From: Candidatus Brevifilum fermentans
GTDB taxonomy: Bacteria > Chloroflexota > Anaerolineae > Anaerolineales > Villigracilaceae
DNA: 61,413 bases
Reading direction: 5' to 3'
NCBI GenBank assembly: GCA_945877125.1
Contig: CAMCQT010000013.1
Span: forward strand, 1-61,413
The notes under the pieces are model-generated. The model searched no databases, was not told where the DNA came from, and was given only the letters and a program-made list of their open reading frames with translations. Positions 54,680 through 61,413 of the stretch are shown here, piece by piece. Position numbers and translations under genes: made by a program. How positions within the stretch are numbered: position 1 is the first letter of the stretch; the number at the start of each line of letters is the position of its first letter.

Positions 54680-55018
54680 ATGGAAATCGGCGAAACAATT
54701 TATGTAACAACGCGTGAAGAATTCCGCGAGTGGCTGGAAAAGAATCACAAGACCTGCAAAGAGATCTGGTTGATTCAATATAAGAAATTCACCCAAAAAC
54801 CTTCCATCCCGTATGCGGATGCGGTTGAAGAAGCCATTTGCTTCGGCTGGATCGACGGCTTCGAAAAAGGTATGGATGAGCAGCGCTTTGCCAAACGCTT
54901 TACGCCGCGCAGACAAAAATCCCTTTGGACAGATACAAATATTGAACGCGCACGCAAAATGCTTGAGGAAGGCAAAATGACCGAAGCGGGACGGGCAACC
55001 CTGCCAAAGGGCGTTTGA
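54680..55018 (+). CDS. YdeI/OmpD-associated family protein (short form)
   Basis: 112 residues from the ATG at 54680 with AAGGA nearby. The sequence ETIYVTTREEFREWLEKNH, then KEIWLIQYKKF, then YADAVEEAICFGWIDGFEKG and RFTPRRQKSLWTDTNIERA, is the YdeI-like conserved core. Usual members have about 190 residues, so the C-terminal portion with the second helical bundle is absent. The protein ends GRATLPKGV. The biochemical role is unknown. Members have been linked to bacteriocin or metal tolerance. Confidence 0.82.
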   Translation: MEIGETIYVTTREEFREWLEKNHKTCKEIWLIQYKKFTQKPSIPYADAVEEAICFGWIDGFEKGMDEQRFAKRFTPRRQKSLWTDTNIERARKMLEEGKMTEAGRATLPKGV

Positions 55019-55032
55019 TCGAAGTTCCAAAA

Positions 55033-55110
55033 CAATCCACAGATTTTGCAGATTTCACAGATTGTTTTTTGGTGGGAAAATCTGCGCGAATCGGCGCAAT
55101 CTGTGGATAA
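55033..55110. repeat. Long imperfect inverted repeat
   Basis: Arms of about 31 bases built from AATCCACAGATT and AATCTGTGGAT units. It lies between the YdeI-like gene and the next gene on the same strand and may terminate the first. Confidence 0.6.
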
Positions 55111-55154
55111 ACATAGCGGCGTTTTTATCGCGCCTCATTGCAAAATAATTCAAC

Positions 55155-55802
55155 ATGTTCAAAAAAATAATAAAATTTCTCTGGCGTTTCACTGCCATTC
55201 TTAGCCTGTTCGTTTTTCTTGGCTTGTTCTTTCCCAAACTGATCGTCCTGCTGTACGCCGCACCGCGCACATTCACAGCGGATGCCGTCCCTGCGGCGCG
55301 TGTGGCAATTGTCTTCGGCGCCGGTCTGCTGCGAGATGGCTCCGCTGGGCCCGTGTTGCGTGACCGCGTGGAAACCGCCGTCACGCTTTATCAACAAGGC
55401 AAGGTAAATAAATTGTTGATGAGCGGCGACAACCGGTTCATTGAATACAATGAACCCGAAGCCATGCGGCAATACGCGCTCGATCTCGGCATCCCCGACC
55501 AGGACATTGTCCTCGATTATGCCGGACGCCGCACCTACGACACCTGCTATCGCGCCAACGCCATCTTTCAAGTGGATTCAGCCATCCTCGTGACACAAGG
55601 TTTTCACCTGCCGCGCGCCTTATTTTTGTGTAACTGGTTCGGCATCGAATCCACTGGCGTGGAAGCGAACAACACCTACTTCCGAAAGATTTCGCGCTTA
55701 TACTGGCACACACGCGAATTATTCGCCACCACGCAATCTGTCTTGGATGTGGTCGTAACCAAGCCTCTGCCTGTGCTGGGCGACCCTGAGCCAATACCGT
55801 AA
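55155..55802 (+). CDS. SanA/YdcF-like DUF218 membrane protein
   Basis: 215 residues. One N-terminal membrane segment (FTAILSLFVFLGLFFPKLI) is followed by the DUF218 domain: VAIVFGAGLLRDGSAGPVLR, KVNKLLMSGDN, EPEAMRQYALDLGIP, DIVLDYAGRRTYDTCYRA and AILVTQGFHLPRALFLCN. SanA-type proteins affect envelope permeability and vancomycin resistance in enteric bacteria. Here the domain should face outward. It probably acts on cell-wall or lipid intermediates. Confidence 0.88.
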   Translation: MFKKIIKFLWRFTAILSLFVFLGLFFPKLIVLLYAAPRTFTADAVPAARVAIVFGAGLLRDGSAGPVLRDRVETAVTLYQQGKVNKLLMSGDNRFIEYNEPEAMRQYALDLGIPDQDIVLDYAGRRTYDTCYRANAIFQVDSAILVTQGFHLPRALFLCNWFGIESTGVEANNTYFRKISRLYWHTRELFATTQSVLDVVVTKPLPVLGDPEPIP

Positions 55803-55807
55803 CTATC

Positions 55808-55949
55808 TTGACAATGTCACATTTCAAAACCTTTAACCACAAAGTTCACAAAGGGGCACAAAGGAGAGCAAAATGCTAAAAACAAGGTTTTCCTTTGTGT
55901 ACCTTCGTGTCCTTTGTGGTTTAGAACTTTCTTAATGTGACATTGTCGA
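55808..55949. repeat. MITE-like inverted-repeat element, copy B
   Basis: 142 bases, about 90% identical by eye to 52166-52316, with the same terminal inverted repeats (TTGACAATGTCACATT at the left, AATGTGACATTGTCGA at the right) and the ACCACAAAG core. It lies right after the DUF218 gene stop and before the transporter gene. No coding capacity. Confidence 0.8.
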
Positions 55950-55972
55950 ATTACTCAAAAAGGAAAAATTAC

Positions 55973-56410
55973 ATGCAACCCCTTACCGTCATTATTCTCA
56001 TCGGGCTGGCCGGCGGAATTGCCGTCGGCGTGCAGGCTCCACTTTCCAGCATCATCAACCAGCGGCTGGGCCCGCTCGAAAGTATTTTTATTGTCCACCT
56101 CGGAGGCGCGCTTGCGTCTTTGATTCCGCTTGTAATTTATGGCGGCGGCAAATTAAGCAACTGGCGGAGTGTTCCCTGGTACGCGCTCGGCGCAGGAGCT
56201 TTGGGACTCGTGGTGATATTCTCGATGACCTACATGATTCCCCGCATTGGCGTTGCCCCCGCCCTCATCATTTTGCTGGCAGGTCAACTCTTGATCGGCT
56301 CTGTGATGGATCACTTTGGGTTGTTGGGCGCAGTTCAGAGACCGATTGATTTGATGCGCGTCGTTGGGCTGGGAGTGGTTTTTCTGGGCGTGTGGCTGTC
56401 GGTAAAATAA
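55973..56410 (+). CDS. DMT-superfamily transporter, DUF606 half-type
   Basis: 145 residues from the ATG at 55973 with AAAGGA upstream. The longer frame from 55937 overlaps the repeat element. Four to five membrane segments: VIILIGLAGGIAVGVQAPLS, GGALASLIPLVIYGG, YALGAGALGLVVIF and LIILLAGQLLIGSVMDHFG, ending VVFLGVWLSVK. DUF606 proteins are half-length members of the drug/metabolite transporter group and may pair as dimers. Six bases separate it from the MFS gene. Confidence 0.85.
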   Translation: MQPLTVIILIGLAGGIAVGVQAPLSSIINQRLGPLESIFIVHLGGALASLIPLVIYGGGKLSNWRSVPWYALGAGALGLVVIFSMTYMIPRIGVAPALIILLAGQLLIGSVMDHFGLLGAVQRPIDLMRVVGLGVVFLGVWLSVK

Positions 56411-56416
56411 GGATAA

Positions 56417-57670
56417 ATGAATACTCAAACAGATAAAACTCCCGCAGAACGCCGCGACCCCTACGCGGCGCTGCGCTTCGTTGATTTTCGCCTGCTGCTG
56501 ACGGGTCGCTTCATCACTTCATTTGGGAATGAAATGCTTTCCTTCGCCATCGCCTGGGAATTATGGCTGCGGACGCACAGCGCGTTTGCCTTGGGTATGG
56601 TTGGGCTGGTGCAGGTGATTCCTGTCATCATATTGTCACTGCCTGCGGGGCATGTAGCAGATCAATACAATCGCAGACGCATCGTGTTGATCGCGCAGTT
56701 GTCAACGGGGCTGTGCGCGTTGGGGCTGGCATATCTTTCATTTACACAAGGGGCGTTGGTTTTGGTTTATCTGTGTCTGTTCGGCATCGGAGTTGCGCGC
56801 GCATTCAACGACCCCGCATCTTCCACACTGGTGCCTGAGACGGTGCCACCGCATCTTTTTTCGAGCGCCGCAACCTGGAACAGCAGTACGTGGCAGCTCG
56901 CTTCCATTGTTGGGCCAGCCGTCGCCGGACTGGTCGTGGCGTTTGCGGGCAACGTGACCTACATTTATGTGTTTGATGCAATTGGCGCGATCATCTTCAC
57001 CATTATGTTGAGCCTCATCAAAGGCAGGCAACTGCCGCTCGCGGCCAAATCAGCCACATGGTCGTCGTTGACCGAAGGTTTCAGATTCATGCGCGACACA
57101 AAAGTGATTCTGGCCGCGATCACACTTGATATGTTTGCCGTTTTATTCGGCGGCGCAGTGGCGTTGCTCCCCATTTACGCCACCGATATTTTGCATGTCG
57201 GCCCGCAGGGCATGGGCATCATGCGCGCCGCGCCCTCCATCGGTGCGTTGTTGATGGCTTTTGTGATCGCACATTCCCCGCCGATGAAAAACGCCGGGCG
57301 GACCTTGCTGTGGGCGGTGGCCGGTTTCGGCGCGTTCACGATCATCTTTGGACTTTCAACCTGGTTCTGGCTCTCGGTGCTGATGCTTGGGCTGTTGGGC
57401 GGACTCGACAACGTCAGCGTTGTCATCCGCGGCACACTGCTCCTGACCCACACCCCCGACGAAATGCGCGGGCGCATCTCTGGTGTGAACAGTATTTTTA
57501 TCGGCATCTCAAATGAGTTGGGAAGTTTTGAATCAGGTTTTGCCGCCGCGTTATTTGGCCCAATCATTGCGGTGGTGGCAGGCGGCATCGGCACAATTTT
57601 GGTCGTGCTGACCGTTGCAAAATTTTGGCCCGAAATGCGCAATTTGAAAACGCTCGATGTGCCTGAATGA
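56417..57670 (+). CDS. Major facilitator superfamily exporter
   Basis: 417 residues with about 12 membrane segments. The N-terminal half has LRFVDFRLLLTGRFITSFG and the loop 2-3 motif GHVADQYNRRRIVLI, the MFS-typical GxxxDxxxRR. The type is EntS/MFS_3, exporters of siderophores and drugs. It follows the DUF606 transporter by six bases, so the two are cotranscribed. A long palindrome follows its stop and could be the terminator. Confidence 0.9.
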   Translation: MNTQTDKTPAERRDPYAALRFVDFRLLLTGRFITSFGNEMLSFAIAWELWLRTHSAFALGMVGLVQVIPVIILSLPAGHVADQYNRRRIVLIAQLSTGLCALGLAYLSFTQGALVLVYLCLFGIGVARAFNDPASSTLVPETVPPHLFSSAATWNSSTWQLASIVGPAVAGLVVAFAGNVTYIYVFDAIGAIIFTIMLSLIKGRQLPLAAKSATWSSLTEGFRFMRDTKVILAAITLDMFAVLFGGAVALLPIYATDILHVGPQGMGIMRAAPSIGALLMAFVIAHSPPMKNAGRTLLWAVAGFGAFTIIFGLSTWFWLSVLMLGLLGGLDNVSVVIRGTLLLTHTPDEMRGRISGVNSIFIGISNELGSFESGFAAALFGPIIAVVAGGIGTILVVLTVAKFWPEMRNLKTLDVPE

Positions 57671-57680
57671 AAAGTTTTTT

Positions 57681-57744
57681 AAACACGAAGGACACAAAGG
57701 GCACAAAGGAAAAAAACTTTGTGTCCTTTGTGTCCTTCGTGTTT
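57681..57744. terminator. Long palindrome after the MFS gene
   Basis: 28-bp arms (57681-57708, 57717-57744) built from ACACGAAGGACACAAAGG and its complement, with two or three mismatches, A/T-rich loop and a T tract after it. The ACACAAAGG unit recurs in the MITE-like elements at 52166 and 55808. It probably terminates the transporter operon. Confidence 0.75.
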
Positions 57745-57793
57745 ATTTTTTTAGAGACCCTAATTAATCGTATAATCTTTTTAGAGGTGACCC

Positions 57794-59524
57794 ATGATGA
57801 ACAACCGTCAACTAGCTGATACGTTTACCCTGATCGCCAATTTGTGCGAGATCAAAGGCGAGGTGATCTACGTCATCCTTGCTTATCGCAAGGCTTCTGA
57901 AAACTTAATGACCCTCGGACGCGAAGCCGGCGAATATTGGAAAGAGGGAAAGTTAAGAGAAATCCCCGGTGTGGGCAAAGCCATCGCCGAAAAAATTGAC
58001 GAACTGCTGACTACCGGCAAACTTGAATTTTTGGAAAAACTAAAAGAGGAAGTCCCGGCCAGTTTAGCCGATTGGCTGCAAGTGCCCGGACTTGGACCGA
58101 AGAAGATCGCGCTGATCTGGAAGACGTTGGACATCACGGCTCTGACTCAACTGGAAACTGCCGCGAAAAACGGACAGATTCGCAGCCTGCCTGGCATGGG
58201 CGCAAAATCTGAGGCTGCCATTCTGGAAGGGATCGCGTCACTCGCGCGGCGTTCTGGACGAATTCCATTGGGGCGGGCGTATCCACTGGCGCAGGAGATC
58301 ATCGCCACGCTCAAACGGGTGGAAGGAGTCGTCGCAGCAGAATCAGCTGGCAGCTTGAGAAGGATGCGTTCCACCGTCGGCGACTTGGATATTTTGGTCG
58401 CATCCAAAAATTCAGCGGCGGTGATGGAAGCGTTCGTTAATCTGCCTGGGGTTTCGCGCGTGCTCGGCAAAGGCGAAACCAAAGCCAGCATTGAATTTAC
58501 CGACGGCGTGCGCGCGCAGGTTTGGGTGCATCCGCCGGAGAAATTTGGAACCGCGCTGCAATATGCGACAGGCTCGAAAGATCACAATGTGCAGTTGCGG
58601 CAGATCGCGCTTGCCAAAGGCTTGTCACTTTCTGAACATTCGCTGACCAAAACAGACGGCACTGGTGAAATCTTTTGCGCCACCGAAGCGGAAGTTTACG
58701 AAACGCTCGGCTTGCCGTGGATACCGCCCGAACTGCGCGAAGACCGCGGAGAGGTTGCGGCGGCCAAGGCAGGCAAACTTCCAAAGTTGATCGAGGTCAA
58801 AGACATCAAAGCAGATCTGCAAACGCACTCCACCTGGAGCGATGGAAAACTCTCGATGCTGGAAATGGCACAAGCGGCGGCGCGGCGCGGCATGAAAGTA
58901 ATCGCATTTACCGACCATTCTGTGAGCCTTGGCGTGACAGGCGGGTTGAGCATGGAAGATCACGAAAAGCAAGCGGCTGAGATCAAGAAAAATCAGGCGC
59001 AACTTGGCGATAAGATTTTGGTTCTACATTCTAGTGAAGTTGAGATCAAAGCCGATGGCACGTTGGATTATCCCGATGAATTTCTTGCATCGCTTGACCT
59101 TGTGGTCGCATCCATGCACACCGGTTTGCGGCAGCCGCGCGAGAAGGTCACACAGCGCACGATCAACGCCATTCGCAATCCGCATGTAGATATTATTGGT
59201 CACCCCACGGGGCGGCTGATCCCGGACCGTGAAGGCGCAGATTTGGATATGGAAGCCGTGCTCAATGCCGCCACTGAAACTGGCGTGGCGCTGGAGATCA
59301 ACGCCCACCCATCGCGGCTTGACCTGGATGATATGTACGCCCGCCGCGCAAAGGAATTAGGTATCCCGATCAGCATCAACACAGATTCACATTCCGAAGA
59401 AGATTTTGACAATTTATTCTACGGCGTTGCCACTGCAAGACGCGCCTGGCTGACAAAAGAAGATGTCATTAATACCTGGTCAACAAAGAAATTATTGGAC
59501 TGGTTGAAAAAACGCGGCAAATAA
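57794..59524 (+). CDS. polX: DNA polymerase/3'-5' exonuclease PolX
   Basis: 576 residues. Helix-hairpin-helix motifs (IPGVGKAIAEKI, VPGLGPKKIALIW) precede the family X nucleotidyltransferase core with GSLRRMRSTVGDLDILVAS (catalytic Asp pair). The C-terminal PHP domain starts at about 340 with ADLQTHSTWSDGK, IAFTDHSVSLG and VLHSSEVEIKADG, and carries the metal-dependent nuclease activity. It fills short gaps in base excision and end-joining repair. The start has AGAGGTGA just upstream. Confidence 0.94.
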   Translation: MMNNRQLADTFTLIANLCEIKGEVIYVILAYRKASENLMTLGREAGEYWKEGKLREIPGVGKAIAEKIDELLTTGKLEFLEKLKEEVPASLADWLQVPGLGPKKIALIWKTLDITALTQLETAAKNGQIRSLPGMGAKSEAAILEGIASLARRSGRIPLGRAYPLAQEIIATLKRVEGVVAAESAGSLRRMRSTVGDLDILVASKNSAAVMEAFVNLPGVSRVLGKGETKASIEFTDGVRAQVWVHPPEKFGTALQYATGSKDHNVQLRQIALAKGLSLSEHSLTKTDGTGEIFCATEAEVYETLGLPWIPPELREDRGEVAAAKAGKLPKLIEVKDIKADLQTHSTWSDGKLSMLEMAQAAARRGMKVIAFTDHSVSLGVTGGLSMEDHEKQAAEIKKNQAQLGDKILVLHSSEVEIKADGTLDYPDEFLASLDLVVASMHTGLRQPREKVTQRTINAIRNPHVDIIGHPTGRLIPDREGADLDMEAVLNAATETGVALEINAHPSRLDLDDMYARRAKELGIPISINTDSHSEEDFDNLFYGVATARRAWLTKEDVINTWSTKKLLDWLKKRGK

Positions 59525-59661
59525 ATCTGATTCTTAAAATAATCCATACTCAAGTTTTTTTCGGTTCAATGGGTTATATTTAGAAATGCAGACAAAAATC
59601 GGCATTTCGATTTTCTAAATTAGAATAAAATAAAAATAATGCTGTGTGAAATGGAGACAAA

Positions 59662-60636
59662 ATGACAGAAGCTTCTATATCGGCAGGGGAAGTTCGTTTT
59701 TTTAGCGGCAGTTCAAATCCGCAACTGGCAGAGAAGATCGCTGCGAATTTAGGCGTGCCGTTAGACAGCACGCACATCACGCGCTTCAGCAACGATAATT
59801 TATATATCCAATTGGATGCCAGCGTGCGCTATCGGCGCGTGTATATTGTGCAATCTCTCTCACAGCCGGTCAACGATCATTTGATGGAACTACTAATGAT
59901 GATCGATATTGCCCGCGGCGCAGCCGCATCTGAAGTACACGCCATCATCCCTTATTATTCCTTTGGACGTTCAGATAAAAAAGATGCGCCGCGCATTTCG
60001 ATCACCGCCCGCCTGGTTGCTGATCTGTTGAAGACCGCCGGAGCCACACACGTGATGAGTATGATGTTCCACTCGCCGCAGGTGCATGGCTTCTTCGGTC
60101 TGCCCACCGACCCGCTAAGCAGCCGCATGGTCTTCAAGGAATATCTTGAAAAGCTTGACCTGGACGGCGCGATTGTTGTCGCGCCAGATATGGGACAAGC
60201 CAAGTCGGCGGCGCGTTTTGCGCGCGCACTCAACCTGCCGGTTGCCGCTGGAAACAAGGAACGCATTTCAGACTCTGAGGTAATCATCAGCGGGCTGGTT
60301 GGGAATCAAGTCCGCGGGCACAAACGCGCCCTGATCTATGATGACGAGATCGCCACAGGCGGATCGATCCTAGAGTTGAGCCGCGTGCTGGTTGCCGAAG
60401 GCGTTGAGGATATTCGAGTGGTTTGCACGCACGGCGTATTCAGCCGCGGCGGACTGGAGCGGCTGGCAGTTGTTCCTGAAATTAGCGAGATCATCACCAC
60501 TGATACAGTTCACATTCCGCCCGAAAAAGTACACCCGAAACTGACCGTGCTTTCCGTTGCCCCAGTCTTCGCAGATGCCATTCACCACAACATCAACCGC
60601 GAGTCGCTCAGTGATCTGTTTGTCTTCGGTGAATAA
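59662..60636 (+). CDS. prs: Ribose-phosphate pyrophosphokinase
   Basis: 324 residues. It makes PRPP from ribose 5-phosphate and ATP for nucleotide, His and Trp synthesis. Motifs: VRFFSGSSNPQLAEKIAANL at the start, the flexible-loop IPYYSFGRSDKKD, HSPQVHGFFGLPTDPLSS, and the PRPP loop IYDDEIATGGSIL. The last differs slightly from the usual DDxxxTG-T version. The upstream gap (59525-59661) has an IR with GAAATGC/GCATTTC arms at 59583-59609 that could be a leader hairpin. Confidence 0.93.
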   Translation: MTEASISAGEVRFFSGSSNPQLAEKIAANLGVPLDSTHITRFSNDNLYIQLDASVRYRRVYIVQSLSQPVNDHLMELLMMIDIARGAAASEVHAIIPYYSFGRSDKKDAPRISITARLVADLLKTAGATHVMSMMFHSPQVHGFFGLPTDPLSSRMVFKEYLEKLDLDGAIVVAPDMGQAKSAARFARALNLPVAAGNKERISDSEVIISGLVGNQVRGHKRALIYDDEIATGGSILELSRVLVAEGVEDIRVVCTHGVFSRGGLERLAVVPEISEIITTDTVHIPPEKVHPKLTVLSVAPVFADAIHHNINRESLSDLFVFGE

Positions 60637-60676
60637 GTTAAAGATAAGACTTGTTTTCTTCTTCAATAAAAGAATG

Positions 60677-60699
60677 TATAATTTTATTAATCAAGGAGG
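60677..60699 (+). promoter_or_regulatory. Ferritin promoter -10 box and ribosome-binding site
   Basis: TATAAT (60677-60682) is a perfect -10 box. The -35 region is weak (TTGTTT about 20 bases upstream). AAGGAGG (60693-60699) precedes the ATG at 60705 by five bases and decides that start. The 5' leader is very short. Confidence 0.55.
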
Positions 60700-60704
60700 C
60701 ACGT

Positions 60705-61199
60705 ATGATAAACAAAACCATGCAAGATGCAATAAATGACCAGATCCATAAAGAGTTGTATTCCTCTTACCTGTACCTTTCAATGGCCGCATATTTTGCA
60801 GATAAGAACCTGTCCGGCTTTGCGCATTGGATGCGAATTCAGGAAGCGGAAGAACGCGAACACGCTATGAAACTCTATGATTTCCTTTTGGAACGCGGCG
60901 GCAAGGTGACACTCAAAGCCATTGATGCGCCAAAGACCGAATGGACATCCACGCTGGAAGTTGCTGAAGAAGTAGCGGCACACGAGGCTTTTGTCACCGC
61001 ATCGATTTACGCTCTTTACGAAACTGCGCTCAAAGAGAAGGATTATCCCGCGCAGGTTATGCTGCAATGGTTCATCTCGGAGCAGGTGGAAGAAGAGAAG
61101 AATGCGGCTGAGATCGTGGCGAATTTGAAGTTGATCGAAGAGCGCGGCACAGCCGTTTTGATGCTCGATCATCGGCTTGGAAAGCGCGGCGGGGAATAG
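60705..61199 (+). CDS. Non-haem ferritin
   Basis: 164 residues from MINKTMQDA. A longer frame from 60651 includes promoter sequence and is rejected. Ferroxidase ligands are in the usual places: Glu17 (IHKELYSSYLYLSMAAYF), Glu50 and His53 (EAEEREHAMKLYDF), then TEWTSTLEVAEEVAAHE and FISEQVEEEKNA. It stores iron in a 24-subunit shell and limits oxidative damage. It has its own promoter and a strong terminator, so it is monocistronic. Confidence 0.95.
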   Translation: MINKTMQDAINDQIHKELYSSYLYLSMAAYFADKNLSGFAHWMRIQEAEEREHAMKLYDFLLERGGKVTLKAIDAPKTEWTSTLEVAEEVAAHEAFVTASIYALYETALKEKDYPAQVMLQWFISEQVEEEKNAAEIVANLKLIEERGTAVLMLDHRLGKRGGE

Positions 61200-61210
61200 G
61201 TTTATACTTA

Positions 61211-61249
61211 AGACCCTAAAGGCATTCAAAGCCTTTAGGGTCTTTTTTT
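61211..61249 (+). terminator. Rho-independent terminator after ferritin
   Basis: 13-bp perfect arms (61211-61223, 61231-61243), seven-base loop, followed by seven Ts. It lies 11 bases after the ferritin stop. Confidence 0.93.
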
Positions 61250-61337
61250 ATTTAGGAGAGAAGCATGACTCCTCTGCAAGAAGCCGTACTTTAATAATCG
61301 AAACTCGGGCTGAAAACCAGCTGGGAGCGTAACCAGC

Positions 61338-61413
61338 GTGCGAAAAAAACAAAAAAAGAAATCGGGGTGGCAGGCACCGCGTCACTTTGCAGGCTTTTTG
61401 CTGCTTCTGCCTG
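61338..61413 (+). CDS. Start of a membrane or secreted protein, cut by the window end
   Basis: A GTG at 61338 with TGGGAG about ten bases upstream opens VRKKQKKKSGWQAPRHFA followed by GFLLLLP, a basic stretch running into a hydrophobic one, as in a signal peptide or first membrane segment. The frame remains open to the edge. Only 25 residues are visible, so the assignment is tentative. Confidence 0.4.
   Translation, partial: MRKKQKKKSGWQAPRHFAGFLLLLP

Noticed and set aside
61256-61297. Nine-codon frame MTPLQEAVL after the ferritin terminator
   Set aside because: It has a GGAGAG site but is too short to judge and lacks leader-peptide features such as repeated codons before a hairpin.

Overview
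The window looks like part of a Chloroflexota chromosome, probably class Anaerolineae. This is an inference from the content, with no marker gene to confirm it. The supporting signs are lipoproteins with long Thr/Pro linkers right after the lipobox, a large set of multi-membrane GT-C type glycosyltransferases, a homocysteine methyltransferase/MTHFR fusion next to type III pantothenate kinase, a PHP-domain PolX, and many dispersed palindromic repeats. No rRNA, tRNA or CRISPR array was seen.

The left end (1-10750) is accessory DNA. A headless fragment of an unknown protein abuts a wrecked BrnT-type toxin/antitoxin pair and a 150-bp repeat. An AT-rich minus-strand cluster follows, read in the order 8162 to 1548. 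It encodes a cytosine-5 DNA methyltransferase fused to an endonuclease III-like glycosylase with a 4Fe-4S motif, a sigma-factor-like protein, a ParB-like protein, an SNF2-family ATPase, and a small protein with a PD-(D/E)XK-like motif. This matches no named defence system I can recall and is the main candidate for an undescribed system. Next come a broken CAP-domain gene, an IS3-family element and the stump of a serine recombinase.

The middle (10754-44397) is mostly housekeeping and envelope DNA. It holds a polysaccharide deacetylase lipoprotein, coaX, the Hcy methyltransferase-MTHFR fusion, nine consecutive multi-membrane proteins of glycosyltransferase type (two of them a tandem duplication), metH, lipoproteins, a YefM/YoeB toxin-antitoxin operon with its operator on the promoter, a substrate-binding lipoprotein, a multi-PAS histidine kinase and ettA. 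A 33-bp perfect palindrome is carried inside coding sequence three times (twice in metH, once in the Hcy methyltransferase-MTHFR gene), always in the same reading frame and encoding a TSEV-xx-TSEV peptide.

A second AT-rich defence-like cluster (49165 to 44699, minus strand) encodes a beta-class DNA methyltransferase, a HerA-like ATPase and a NurA-like nuclease in a tightly coupled operon. Beside it lie a RelE-like toxin-antitoxin pair and a second copy of the 150-bp repeat seen near the first island. The right end (50302-61413) carries two related membrane proteins, a phosphodiesterase lipoprotein, a fatty acid desaturase, small envelope proteins, transporters, polX, prs, ferritin, and the start of a gene that leaves the window. 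Two MITE-like 145-bp inverted-repeat elements and several hairpin repeats separate these genes.
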